DNA of 64,000 bases from Tetrastigma voinierianum (lineage: Eukaryota > Streptophyta > Magnoliopsida > Vitales > Vitaceae). The stretch lies in assembly GCA_016808115.1 (NCBI GenBank), contig JAEQBH010000647.1, forward strand, positions 186,001 to 250,000, in the 5' to 3' direction. The stretch's first letter is position 1. The number at the start of each line of letters is the position of its first letter. The position numbers were made by a program, and so were the translations under genes. The notes under the pieces are model-generated. The model did no database searches. It worked only from the letters and a program-made list of their open reading frames with translations, and had not been told where the DNA came from. Positions 24,277-35,648 of this stretch are shown in pieces.

Positions 24277-24462
24277 AAGTTTCTTTGTTGTCATTCTAAG
24301 AGCTAGTGCCACTCGCTCAAAGTCTACGTACCTAGTCTCCACTTCAGAGAGTGCCTTATTGACAAAATAAATCGGCCTTTGCTTACTATCAGGACCCAAC
24401 CTTACCAACGTCGTGCTGATAACAATCGCCAAGGAGGCCAAATACAAATAAAGCTCTCTCCC
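24277..24462 (-). pseudogene. Tat-type gypsy RT-associated RNase H, left piece
   Basis: Minus reads ELYLYLASLAIVISTTLVRL, then RPIYFVNKALSEVETRY and FERVALALRMTTKKL. This is the RNase H domain fused to gypsy RT. It is cut after KKL by the LTR and continues at 14150 downward. The RT itself is missing: sequence to the right of 24462 has no coding similarity up to repeat R. Confidence 0.85.
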
Positions 24463-24633
24463 TCCTCCTGGCCCGGTTGGGACATAGCGACAAGGGAAGT
24501 ATGCTCCTTAATGGCGAGGCATCACATCGCACTTTCGACCCCCATCCCTTTGTATCCGCCCCTTTTGTCCTTCTCTTTGATCTCCCTTTCCCCACCTTTT
24601 ATACCTATTTGGGGGGTGAGACGGGAGTAGATG

Positions 24634-24920
24634 TTACATCGCGCAGAATTTCCTTATGTTAAACATTCCACCATGTATTAATCTTCCCAGTAAATTTCTC
24701 ATAACGCGTGCTCTGTAGTGCATTATGCCTTCTTCGCACTTCTTTCTCTCTGCTTTCGAGGTGGTTTAACTAGGTATTATGCGCCCTCCACCTTCGATTG
24801 CCCAGGTTCTTAGTACGGGGTTGTTGTCCCTAGGCCCTTCCTGCATGGATTTGGATCAAGTCGGGTTAATGAGAGATCATCATGCACGAACGCACGTGAT
24901 ATATGGTCTACTCCACTCCA
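24634..24920. repeat. Direct repeat R, right copy (putative short LTR)
   Basis: Partner of 9410-9752. On plus it is preceded by a purine-rich run (GGGGGGTGAGACGGGAG), so a PPT could be argued for either orientation. Just left, minus GGTATAAAAGG at about 24600 is a TATA-like site. Immediately right, the copia gag resumes. Confidence 0.55.
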
Positions 24921-25828
24921 ATCTGTATTATCCAAGCTGGGTGGTAGGTAGAGTCTAGGACTTTTGAGACCGGTTATGGGTCATCATGTGGTTGTTCGAT
25001 CGTGATGTGATGAATAGAGTGAGTAAGTAGGCGGAGGCGGGTGGAGGCGGAGGTGTGAAGGTACGAAATCTTTCATTTAGGCCTCGTAACTAAATAGATG
25101 CTCAAATAATTCCTTAAAAGTAACTGGAGTATCTCGAGCTTGTAAGGCATGGGATATGTGTGAGTAGGTCTGGCCATGTCTGTTCAAAACACAGATAGAG
25201 AGCTCATCTCATCAAAGTCAACAGAGACATTCATAAGGGTGAGGCGATGTGTGTTTGACATCTGCGCGCCATAGTTTGTAGTCTGATTACCTTGTTGGGA
25301 ATTTGGAAAGATTACGGCCCGATGGGTCTGATCACAGATCAAGCGAAAGAAGGTATATGTCTTTTTGAGAGTAGTTTGAAGCGCCACGAGATGTGCGGCC
25401 AGTGAAGATGAATTTGCGTTAGGGTGGTAAAGACAAACCCAACAATTGCATTGAGAAGCAATTGGTCTTGTCTGAGCCAAAGAATATGGTCCAGGTTGGG
25501 GGAGGAGAATGTGTTATCGGATAGAGTTATCATTATTGGAGGACACGGCTTTGAGCTGTCGATGAAGCCGTGCAAATCATCTTTCCGAATAAAAAGCGTG
25601 GTGGGTCGTCTGAGAATAGTGCATTGGCTATGAGTTTTAGCGTCGTGAAATTAACATTGAGAATATTTAAATTTTGAAGGCCGTCGGTCGGTCCGAGCTG
25701 CCGGACGGCGAATCACGACACTTGGTAGTGGAAGAGAGATTCATGACCGTGAGCCAAAGTATGTGATCAGTGAGCATGACGAATTGTGGCGGGCGGCTAA
25801 GATTAGGGTTTGTTTTGCTGTTAAGCTT
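24921..25828 (-). pseudogene. Ty1/copia gag N-terminal part
   Basis: Minus frames contain GFIDSSKPCPP, LRQDQLLLNAIVGFV and HISWRFKLLSKRHI (25575-25339), then HISHALQARDTPVTFKELFEH near 25140, the standard copia gag (UBN2-type). About 60 codons of Pro/Arg-rich sequence follow to 24921. The zinc knuckle comes only at about 9230, so the gene is split by the insert 9410-24920. Confidence 0.8.
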
Positions 25829-25843
25829 GGTACCCTGATACCA
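25829..25843 (-). other. Copia primer-binding site
   Basis: Minus TGGTATCAGGGTACC, matching initiator tRNA-Met for the first nine bases, adjacent to an LTR-like segment and upstream of gag. Confidence 0.75.
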
Positions 25844-25970
25844 TATTATAAAAGAGACTTATATATTATTGAGAGAGTTGAGGTATATATATACCTAATA
25901 AAGGACAAACTAGTAAAAGCAAAAATCCAATAAAGGGAAACCTAAAATACTCTAATAGCTTATTCAACGA
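25844..25970 (-). repeat. Short 5' LTR of the split copia element
   Basis: Minus begins about CGTTGAATAAGC (a changed TGTTGAATAAGC start is likely), has GGTATATATATACC near the middle, and ends directly at the PBS. At about 125 bp it is short for a copia LTR. The matching 3' LTR is not in the window. Confidence 0.55.
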
Positions 25971-26241
25971 TGATAAGAAAAAAAACCGTCATTTCAAAGC
26001 TTATTATTATTATAAGAAGAAGATGATGGTATCGGTTCTACAACCCCCATGATTGGGTGTGAGTTGACTTGACTAGGTCAACAAAGGCGGGCGAAATATG
26101 TTTAAAATAAGCATAGGTTCTGCAAGCCTTCTCCATCCGCAAACCCTTTCAACTCAACTCTCTCTCTCTCTCTCTCTCTCCAGCCATCTTGTTTCGGCGC
26201 TAGCTGCTTTGATCAAATTATTCTTTCTTGTTTCTGCGAGC

Positions 26242-26685
26242 ATGTACTACGCAGTCCCAGATTATCAAACCTCCGGCAGCAGCCTTGATGAAATGCTGAC
26301 GGAGAAAACCTTGGACCGTTCGAAAATCATGGTTTCCGGAGGAGGAGTACTTGAGAGGTTGAAGCTGTCGCCGGCGGCGACTGCGAGCACTGGTGACCCG
26401 GAAAGGCGGTGTATTCCAGTGCCGGTTTGGGCGCAAAGGAAAAATGGGCTGATGAAGGTACTGGTACGTACGATGTCAGGCTTCATTTGTTCTTGTCTTT
26501 CTACTAATCAGTCTTTTTTTTTATTTAATTTGTTGAGTAAACTTCAGGTGTGTTCGTAACAACAGGTGATTCCTCAGGAATTATCAATGTCATCAACAAT
26601 ATCTGGGCTGATGATGAGCACAGAATGGTCAGCTTCATCAGATTTAGATTTTTGGAAATTGTTGTCGGAGGTTTTGTTTGTTTGA
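26242..26685 (+). CDS. Candidate small host gene, two exons, unknown protein
   Basis: I do not recognise the family. Exon 1 26242-26463 starts MYYAVPDYQTSGSSLDEML; a GTACGT donor at 26464 and an AACAG acceptor ending 26565 define a 102-bp T-rich intron; exon 2 26566-26685 ends SDLDFWKLLSEVLFV before TGA. The joined frame is 113 codons and in phase. Upstream is a CT repeat (26157-26182), common in plant 5' UTRs. Exon 1 is GC-balanced, unlike its AT-rich surroundings, and contains no TE similarity. An earlier ATG at 26098 would add a (CT)n-encoded hydrophobic stretch and is less likely. No signal peptide from the chosen start. It could be a pseudogene fragment. Confidence 0.45.
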
Positions 26686-26820
26686 AAGATAGGGCATCAA
26701 CAAGAAGGTCGGGTCGGATCCTGCCTGCTGCTGATTGATTTTTTATTAATTGATCTCCAATCTTTTAAGCAAACAACATCTCCAGCAACAATCTCAAGAA
26801 TCCAAATTTGTTGATGCTGC
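26640..26820. repeat. Imperfect inverted repeat at 3' end of candidate gene
   Basis: Plus 26646-26700 (TTTTTGGAAATTGTTGTCGG, then GTTTTGTTTGTTTGAAAGAT) and minus 26812-26765 (ATTCTTGAGATTGTTGCTGG, then GTTGTTTGCTTAAAAGAT) match. Both arms can be read as LEIV[VA]G..VCLKD, a phrase resembling the actuator-region start of plasma-membrane Ca2+-ATPases. The likeness is short and may be chance. Confidence 0.6.
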
Positions 26821-29800
26821 CCATGTTCGAACAACATCAGCCCAAGACCAACTGTTATGGTTTGAATAACTTGTTGAATTGTCTGTAATGTATTTGTGCT
26901 GAAACTGCCTTGCAGTTCTGGATACAGCAACAGGACAGGATTGGACTGGATCTTGGCACGATCCTTCTTTCTGCCCACCTTCTTTAATATGCTGTGAGCG
27001 GTGTATGTATACATGTACGTTGTTGTGTATAGGATTCAAAAAAGCACTTCCACCACCAAGTGTATGCAGCTTAGTTTTCGCTTTTAATCAATTAATATCG
27101 CTATTGCACCAGTTTTGAGCCCAATGCTTGATACCAGTAGGCAAGATTGTCAGCATCTGTAAATTTGTAATTCCTTCTACCCCACAACACAATGGCTGGG
27201 AATTGAGCCTATTATCATTGTAATTCTAAATGCCAGGGAAAATGTCTTTCTGTACCATGGCTTAAAAATAATGAAAAATAGATATTCAAAATTAAAGTTA
27301 ATTATATCTTTACAAAATTTTAAAATTTTATATTTTATGGTATTTCTCTTTTTCAGTTGTATCCCTACTTGAGACTCCACTGTCATGCATTATGAATAAC
27401 CGATTTCTGTGTGTGTCTGTGTGAGCTTTTCTTAAAAAGAGTATTCAAGTTTTTCTCGTTTTACTTAAAAATATTTTACGATTTCATCTTAAGAAATCGG
27501 ACAATTTATTAATAACAAAATTTTGAACTTTTATTAAGACAGATTTTTTAATTTTTATTAAAAATCAAATATCTGGATTTATCATATGCATTCTCTGGAA
27601 CTTTGTTTTGGGACTCTTTAAAATAAATATACATCTAGACTTTGATAAAATAATTTAAAATTTTCTGGACATTACTTCCATATTTTCCATTGAATTAATT
27701 ATTTATTTAGTTGAGTGGCAATTTATCTTTTTATTTTTTTAATTTGTTAATTTGATATACATGGCAGAAACCTCCGTAGAAAAGGAGAGCCGTTGGGAGT
27801 CAGCGTGTCCAAACGACTTGACGGGCTAAAGCCCTGCTTAAGCTTGTATGGGCCTAGACCAGGACCCAGTCCGTTTCTGGACAATCTATTGGTCCGTGAG
27901 CTTGAAAATGTGTTAGGCTCTACTAGGCCCGACCTAAGCTGGGCCACGATCTTCTCATCTCCAGGCCCTCCGGTTCTGGTCCGGCCGTTGGATATGCATC
28001 AAATTGCAATTCAGTTGATTGGTACACAAACTAGCCACTCCCAAATCCCAATTAAATTATTGAAGTGCCATGGAATATTATTGTCTGTTTGCTACATTTC
28101 CACTTGCAATATATTTTGAGCAGAAAATTTTAATTCCAAAAATATCTAAATTATATCGACATTACCAATTGTTCTGTTTAAATATTTTTTTCCCTCACTC
28201 AATTGTAAGTTTGTGTTTGATTCTTACAAAATTTGAGGAAAAAAAAATTAAACAGAAAAAGTATAAGGAAAGAAAAGGCGAAAACAAAAATAACATTAAA
28301 AATTAACAAGTAATTTTTTATTTACGGCACTACTTGGTTGAGTTTATTAGGGGAGTTATCAGGAGCTCATAGTTAATTTACCCTCAATCAACACTTATAA
28401 GATGTTTGGTAAACACATCTAATCAACTCCTAACAGGTATTTAAGGGTAAAAATCTCATAATGGGAAAAAAAACTACAAATTGTAGTTTTGTCTAAAATG
28501 CTCCTAAAAAATATTACATTTTCCATTTATATCATTATTTCTTTATTTACCTAAATCTTTTAAAAAAAATTGGTTATATCTTTTAAGATATTGGTTATGT
28601 GAAAAAAATGCATAAAAAAAATTAGTTTCACATTTTTTTTATAATTAGTATGACTTGTTTAGTAATTATTTTTAATATTTTTCTAAATGCAACTATAAAA
28701 ATATAAAAACATTGTTGGATGATAGAAATTTTATTTTATATTTTTCTACTTTTACTAACAAAAGAGGTTTCTAGACTTTTTTTTTAAACTTTTTTTATTT
28801 TTTCATTTATGTCAAAAACGATTATGAAAAGCATATAAAATAATAAAGTATTCAAAAAAAATATTAACGCAATAGACATACAAATTATGTTTTAAAAATA
28901 TATATAATTATAATTAAAAATTTTAAATTCTCAAATAAACTTTTATTTTTATAAGCTATTTATGTTACCTAATTATTTTATAATTTTGAGATAATATTTT
29001 TATTCAATAATTTTATTTTTAGGTTTATCATTGAAATTTTATCTTAATTATTTTATATACAGATAAATATTTAAATAAATTTTTTTTTAATTTATTTGTA
29101 ATAATTATCATATTCAAATTTTATTTTTAATTTAATATTAATTTTTGAATTTTAATTTTAGTAATTTAATATGATAAAATCGTAACTCTAAATAAACACT
29201 ACTTCAAAATAATTTTTTTACGACATGATTAAAATATATTGACATGGAAATAAAAAGAAATAAAAAAAAGATGAAAAATTTATATATTGCAATTAATTTT
29301 ATTTATCATAAATTATATATTTAATAAATTGTGCTTAGTGGCCTGATTATTAATCTTTGTAACATTATAATAAAATTAATAATAATAGATCTATGATTAT
29401 TCAAAAAATAATAATTTGTTGGATATGCAATTAGAGTTTTTATTATCCTTTAGTTTTTATTAATTGTTTTGGTTTGATGAAAATATAGGGGAACCAAAAT
29501 CTAACAAAAGGTGAACAAAGTCGGAGGTCATAGATAAAAAAGAAAGATTTTTTTTGCCTATATAGGGTGTGGTCTTACGTTATTTTCTCTGTAAAATTCA
29601 AAAATACCGCGGGTCTTTCTTTGTGTATTTGTATGGTTCTTTTCATAAGATCCCATTAAAACCTTTCAAAAGTCCTTGCAAAAACAATAATCATTCTGGT
29701 ATCAAGCTCTTTATATGTTTATCACTATTTTATATCACTATTTTATATGTTTATTGTTTTTATATCTTTCTATATAAGTAAATTTACTTTCAATCAGCTA

Positions 29801-29846
29801 CCAGCTATCAACTACTTTACAAATCAGTATTTTATAATCAACTACC
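26821..29846. other. AT-rich intergenic DNA with MITE-like fragments
   Basis: No gene supported. 28440-29400 is extremely A/T-rich. 27780-28010 is a GC-richer island with GGCC-rich words but no continuing domain. 28390-28440 (GATGTTTGGTAAACACATCT) and the CAGCTATCAACTAC words at 29795-29846 look like MITE termini. The latter word type also appears right of the copia element (36625-36650), so that element probably landed inside a MITE. Confidence 0.5.
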
Positions 29847-30842
29847 TATTAAAAAATCAATAGAACAGAACAAACAAAACAAATAAAACGTTAATGAAAA
29901 TGGTTTGCAGAACAAATAAACTGGAGCCTATATCAGTAGGACTATGGCTTGTTTGCGGAGGCAAGCGAGGAATAAAATGTTAAAGCGATAAGATGGAATT
30001 TTGTTTGCGAGGAAATCGGGAATGATCGAGTCTTTGTGTTGAGCAACGATATCGCTTAAGACAATTTATTGCCCTCGCAGTGGTGCTTCGAGTTCTTGGC
30101 AATTCGTCTCCGATGATAAAATGATCTCCCAACACAAAAGAAAGCACTTCTTATGGTTGGCTGTCGAACTAGAACTAGTGCAGAACTCGATCTCTCAAAA
30201 CGAAGATGATATTTAACAAAAAAATGAACGAAATGAACGAATGCAAAATGAATGATTGTGTGGCCTATATATAAACTCGCTCATGACTGTTTGGTACAGT
30301 CATAAAGCTTGGGCTAGGGTCGTGGCTATTCGTGGTCGGAGAAGATGCCCATTCAGTCAAACAGTGCTTTCAAAACGTCAGCGTTTTGAACTCCCAATGG
30401 TAAGCCAAAAAATTTAAGGATGTGTATATATATACACAACCAGCCGAAGGCTTCGAACTTCGAGCAGGCCGGCGGCGGCAGCGTGCGTGTGGTAGACGAG
30501 CATAGGCTAGGTCCCTCCCCGCCCTTCCTGGCCCCGGGGAGGGTGCCGCGGGACCCAGGCAAACTATAAGGTAGATTGTATATATACCCTTTAAAAGTCT
30601 TGTTCTCCCGATGTGGGACTGGCTTTTCACAACAAACAACACGTTACCATTTTCAAATGGTGATGTTTGGAAGCGATTTCTAGTTCACTCCTTAATGGTT
30701 TTAGCAACTCAATAGATAATCTTCATCTCATTGGAGGAGAAACGCGTTCAGTAATGGACCCACTAAAAAGAGTTTATGGGACCCATTTTAATTTTAGCTC
30801 AAAGATAGCTAATTTATTATGCTCAAACGCATTTTTCCAACA
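29847..30842 (-). repeat. 3' LTR of copia element
   Basis: 996 bp. Minus starts TGTTGGAAAAATGCG just after a PPT-like GTGGGGGAT (30843-30851) and ends in TTTTTTAATA, where the partner LTR has TTTTTTAACA, so the terminal TG (plus strand) has become TA. A minus TATATATAGG lies at about 30270. A GC-rich stretch at 30440-30560 produces artefactual frames. Confidence 0.92.
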
Positions 30843-31735
30843 ATCCCCCACATGAATGAAATTGACTGAAATTAATACAAATGATATGCTAACACTAAGA
30901 GAGAGTTTAGTTGGAAATTTTCTATATAGAGGAAGGTAGTTTGTGGCCTTGAACCTTCCCTTGTGAAATGCTATTAGGGTTACTGATTGATCGGTGAACA
31001 TGAGGTCTTGAACTGTTCAATCATTTGTGTAAACCTAGACAATAGCATTCACACAGAATCTTTCCTGATAGTTGGTTCTCACGATTGTGTTCATTTTGGC
31101 CCTGAACAATTCCTGGTTTCATGAGTGCTCCTAGAGAATTTAGCATTTATCATTCTCATAGAACCGGCCCAGTTCTCACTCACATAGGTGACTTCTTATG
31201 GAAGGTATTCTACTATACCCCACTTGCCTTTAACAAGATATAAGAATCATTAAAAGCGTGGCTTACCCTATTCAACGCTGCAGGCGTCACTATTTTGATC
31301 ATAGGAACGAGTAGGAGATTTGTTCTCCGTAGTGATCTTCAATGAGTCACACAAAATTCGGATGTCCCTTTGAACCTAAATCTTGGGATCTCCAGTCGGC
31401 TAGGTTATTATGGTGACTTTTTAGTGTATAAGCTTTGAACCCATTCCCCTCGATGATTTACTTACTTGCTCTCTGGTCAAACCTTTGGTTGAGGGATCCG
31501 TAATGTTCTCTTATGACCTTATGTATTCAATGGTCATAATACCATTAGAGAGAAGTTGTCTTACGGTATTATGTCTTCGACGAATATGTCGAGACTTAGA
31601 TTATATATATGATACGTGCTCTTCCATTGCTGATTGACTATACATGATAGATCACGGTCGCGAGCCGCGGTTGTAGCCCATTGGAATATCTTTTAAGAAA
31701 AGCGAAGCCACTTTCTGCTTCATCGGCTTATCTAA

Positions 31736-32970
31736 TCACGATAAGCTGTATTCCATCGTGGATATAGCAATGCACGTTTTCTTAGAAGAATTCCAAGACA
31801 CCGCTCCACCACCAAGAGTAAATAGATAGCCACTTGTGGACTTTGAGTATTTGGTGTCGGATATCCAATTCGCGTCACAGTATCCTTCAAGTACTGCTTG
31901 ATATTTTGAGTAGTGCAATCCATAGTTTTGGGTGTATTTCAAATACCTCAAAACTCTAACTGTGCCTTCAATGGTTGGGACACGGATTACTTGTGTATCT
32001 ACTCGGTTTCGCGACGGCGTAGTATGTTTGGGCAGTCTGATTCATGACATATCGGCGCCAATTGCTTGTGCATATTCTTGTTGTGATAAGCATTTGCCAT
32101 TATTTTTTGATAAGTGTAGATTTACATCTAAAGGTGTTCTCATTGGACAGCTATCATTTTATTTGAATTTCTTAAGAATTTTCTCAATGTAATGTGATTG
32201 AGATAATATTAGTCCATCTGATGTTTTAGAGATCTTTATCCCAAGTATAACATCGACAGCTTCCTAAGTCTTTCATATCCAAACTTATTGTTAAACATTT
32301 TCTTGGTAGTTTTTAATGACTTCAGTTGTTGCTGCCCATAATGAGTATATCATCAACATAGAGACAAATAATGACAAACCCATGTTTGGTGTTCTTGACA
32401 TATACACATTTGTCACACAGGTGATTTTGAATTCTATTTATCATCATTACATTGCAATCAAATTTCTCATGCTACTGCATTGGTGCTTGCCTTTAATCCA
32501 TAAAAGGGATTTAACAAGCAGGCAAACTTCTTTCTTGACTGGAACAATAAACCCTTCGGGTTGTTCCATGTAGATTTCTTAAATCCAGTCACCATTTAAG
32601 AAAGGTATCTTTACATCCATTTGATGTATCCTCGAAGATTGTGTATAAATTTTGCAATAGTTATTAACATTTGAATGGATGATATTCTTGTTACTGGTGA
32701 ATAGGTATCAAAATAGTCTAAGCCTTCTTTTTGCTTGTAACATTTGATAACCAATCTGGCCTTATATTTATCAATAGATCCATCTGCTTTCATTTTCTTC
32801 TTGAATATCCATTTATATCCTAAAGGTTTTGAACCTGGTGGAAGATCCACTAGTTCCCACATATGATTTTGGAAAATGAATTCTACTTCATCGTTTATAG
32901 CCTCTTCCCAATATGGAGCTTCAAGGCTCGACATTGCTTCTTCAAAGCTTTGAGGCTCATTTTCTAACAA
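31736..32970 (-). pseudogene. Copia reverse transcriptase and RNase H
   Basis: 32970-32611 is RT N-terminus: FEEAMSSLEAPYWEEAI, NHMWELVDLPPGSKPLG, KYKARLV and DYFDTYSPVTR. The palm region continues in broken frames to about 31960. 31951-31736 is copia RNase H: LKYTQNYGLHYSKY, GYCDANWISDTKYSKSTSGY, GAVSWNSSKKTCIA and STMEYS. Part of the element 29847-36619. Confidence 0.92.
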
Positions 32971-32999
32971 ATACGTTAGAAAATCTAGACCAAATTTTT

Positions 33000-34070
33000 T
33001 TGACGTTCTAGTTCTTTTGCTGCGTCTAGGTTCATCATCATCTTGTTGTCCTGGACTATTGCCTATTGCAGTATCATGAGTTCTTTTGCGAAGTTCGACT
33101 CCTGTGTGGATTTGTAAGGAAATACATTTTCAAAGAAAGATGCATTCCTTGATTCAATAATAGTATTGGCATGCATATCGAAAATTTCTGATTTATGAAT
33201 TAGAAAACGATATGCACTACTATTATGTGCATATCCAATGAAAACACAATCAATTGTTTTTGGTCCTATTTTAACCTTTTTTAGGTATAAGTACCGCCAC
33301 TTTAGCCAAACACCCTCACACTTTTAAGTATTTGTAAGAAGGTCTTCAACCTTTCCACAACTCATAGGGGGATTTATTGGTTTTCTTTTGAGGTATTCGG
33401 TTGAGAATATAATTTGCAGAAAGAATTGCTTCCCATGGGGTACGAGGTAGTCGAGGAACTTAATACTAATGCATTCATCATTTCTTTTAAAGTTCTGTTT
33501 TTACGTTTAGCAACCCCATTTTGTTAAGGTGAATAAGGTGCAATAGTTTGGTGTATTATACCATGTTGTGAACAAAAATCACCAAAAGGTGCTTCATATT
33601 CACCACCTCATCACTTACATTATCACCTTGATTTTTCTATCAAGTTGGTTCTCTCTACCTCATTCTTGGAAATGTTGAAACATTTCCAATGCCTCATCCC
33701 TACTTTCTCAATAATGAAGTAAACATAACGAGTATCTTGTGCAATCATCAATTAATGTAAGAAAATATTTCTTACCACCTCTCGTTTGAATAAATTTCAG
33801 ATCACAGATATATGAATGTATTAACTCTAGGGGTTCACTACTACTTTCAATTGATTGGAAAGAAGTTATAGTAAGTTTAGATTCCACACAAATCTCACAT
33901 TTATGATTTGGATCTAGTTTAAATTTGGGAAAACATTCCATATTGATTAATCTGCACAATGTATCATAATTAACATGTCCTAGTCTACCATGCCACCCAT
34001 TTGAAGATTCAAGCATATAAAAGCGAGAAGGCGTGTTCTTATTATTAATATTCTTAATAGGAGAATTAAA
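33000..34070 (-). pseudogene. Copia GAG-pre-integrase and integrase
   Basis: 34016-33708 has WHGRLGHVNYDTL and CEICVESKLT (GAG-pre-integrase), then LIHSYICDLK where the first catalytic D normally follows, and TLIDDCTRY. Downstream minus sequence to about 33000 keeps EALEMFQHF, QLDRKIKVI, VHNMVY, the KMG/LLN remnant of the QNG-type segment and a late N-[KR]-[ST]-P region, across several stops. Confidence 0.85.
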
Positions 34071-34079
34071 TAGTCATTA

Positions 34080-34480
34080 CATTCATTTGAAGAGCCCATT
34101 GCTCATGTACCCCCTTCCCCATACATCCCATTTTTGGTGAGGATGAAGTTGTCAGAGACAAACAACCACAAGCCCTTCTTACTCAACAATGATCCGGACA
34201 CTAGATTCTTTGTTCTGGTACATGCACAATACATCAGTGAGAGTAAGTTCGCCCTTTCGATGTCATCTTCAATACTACCTTCCCTTGGCCTTCAACGGAA
34301 TAAGAGGTTGCCCATAAAGAGTTATTCTCCATTATCTATGCTATGATAGCAGTGAGAACATCTTCTTGTCTAAGCAAACATGACGAGTAGCCCCTGTGTC
34401 CACCCACCATTCCTCGGTATTGCTGCCAATGAAGTTCACCTCGGAGACTACGATTAAGAGGTTCATGTCTGAGACATCGT
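34080..34480 (-). pseudogene. Copia protease region, DTG retained
   Basis: Minus reads VSEVNFIGSNTEEWWVDTGATRH at about 34450-34385, with the aspartic-protease triad DTG intact, followed by VCLDKKMFS. The remainder to 34080 is interrupted by stops. Confidence 0.8.
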
Positions 34481-34502
34481 CTACTTCAGTCACATTGGCT
34501 TG

Positions 34503-35357
34503 AGGGCGTTTCTTCTTTGGATGTCCTTAGTCCTTGCGACTATGATAGTCCTTAGCACGGTGCCCTTGCTTGTTGCACACATAGCACTTGCCTTGGAACT
34601 TTTTCGTAGGATCTTGCTTGGGACCATTACCATTGTGCTTCCCCTTCTTGTTATTGTAGGAGGTCTGCCCTTGTTCCACAACATTGGCCTTGGATTCCAT
34701 GATGGCCTTGCCTGCCTTCTTCTCAAATGCACGGTTGTCTTCCTGTATTCTCAGCCTCACTATCAAGTCTTCAAGTCTCATTTCCTTTCGCTCATGCTTT
34801 AGGTAATTCTTGAATTCTTTCCATAGGGGTGGCAATTTTTCAATAATTGCAGCCACTTGGAAGGATTCACTAAGAGACATCCCCTCTGCATGTATGTCAT
34901 CCAAAATTACTTGTAGATCTTGAACTTGGCTGATCACAGTCTTGGAATCAAGCATCTTATAGTCTAGGAATTTTCCCACTACAAACTTCTTGAGCCTTAC
35001 ATCCTCATCCTTGTATTTTTTGTCCAAGGATTCCCACAGTTCTCTTGCAGTATTGGGCGCGATCGTTTGCTCTGATGTTGTCAAGCCATTCGGGGATGTA
35101 GTTGCGACCTGAGAAATCGGCATGCTTCCATGCTTCCACAAGCGACCACTTACTTATCGGTTTCATTTTCTTCAATGCGAGAGCATCCGCCAAAGGAAGC
35201 GGGCTGGTTAAGGTGGTCGGTAGAAACGACATCTTTTGTTGCCTTTTTTTTGAGACATTATTCATTAAACTTTAGGCTTCTCTCCATGACTCACAGTCAT
35301 TGGTGCCATAGCAGGCGTTGGAGGAGGCACCACGGTAGGAGCAGAATCATTAGCCAT
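34503..35357 (-). pseudogene. Copia gag
   Basis: The start codon at 35357 gives MANDSAPTVVPPPTPAMAP; a stop follows after about 30 codons, then the UBN2-type capsid continues: RELWESLDKKYKDE, KFVVGKFLDYKM, VIEKLPP-like AAIIEKLPPLWKEFKNYLKH, LRIQEDNRA. The zinc knuckle CYVCNKQGHRAKDY has its last cysteine replaced by tyrosine. The main uninterrupted stretch is 35141-34527 (204 codons). Confidence 0.92.
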
Positions 35358-35648
35358 TACTATTTGCAAAAACAGTATATTAAATTTAAAAATGGCCCAG
35401 ACAAGTGCAGTGATAAAACAATATTAAATCAAAACAGTGCAGTAAAAGTTTTGTAATAAATCAAAACAGTGTAAGGGAAGTTCTATGATTCCTGCATAAA
35501 CCAAGATGAAACAGAACTGTAGTTTTGAGTTCTGTGTTTCAGAGCAATAGTTCAATTGAATTTTCAAGTTCTAAATTTTAGAACAGGAAGGCAGAACCGA
35601 GAGATTAAAACCTATATATATGTAAAGAAAAGTAAATTGTCTTAAGAG

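Noticed and set aside
26098..26241. Upstream ATG giving a signal-peptide-like extension of the candidate gene
   Set aside because: The hydrophobic stretch is the translated (CT)n tract; the ATG at 26242 is more plausible.
26218..26486. Minus-strand frames opposite the candidate gene
   Set aside because: Shadows of exon 1; splice sites and leader support the plus strand.
30353..30642. GC-rich minus-strand frames (90 and 69 codons)
   Set aside because: Inside the copia 3' LTR; the sister LTR does not preserve them.
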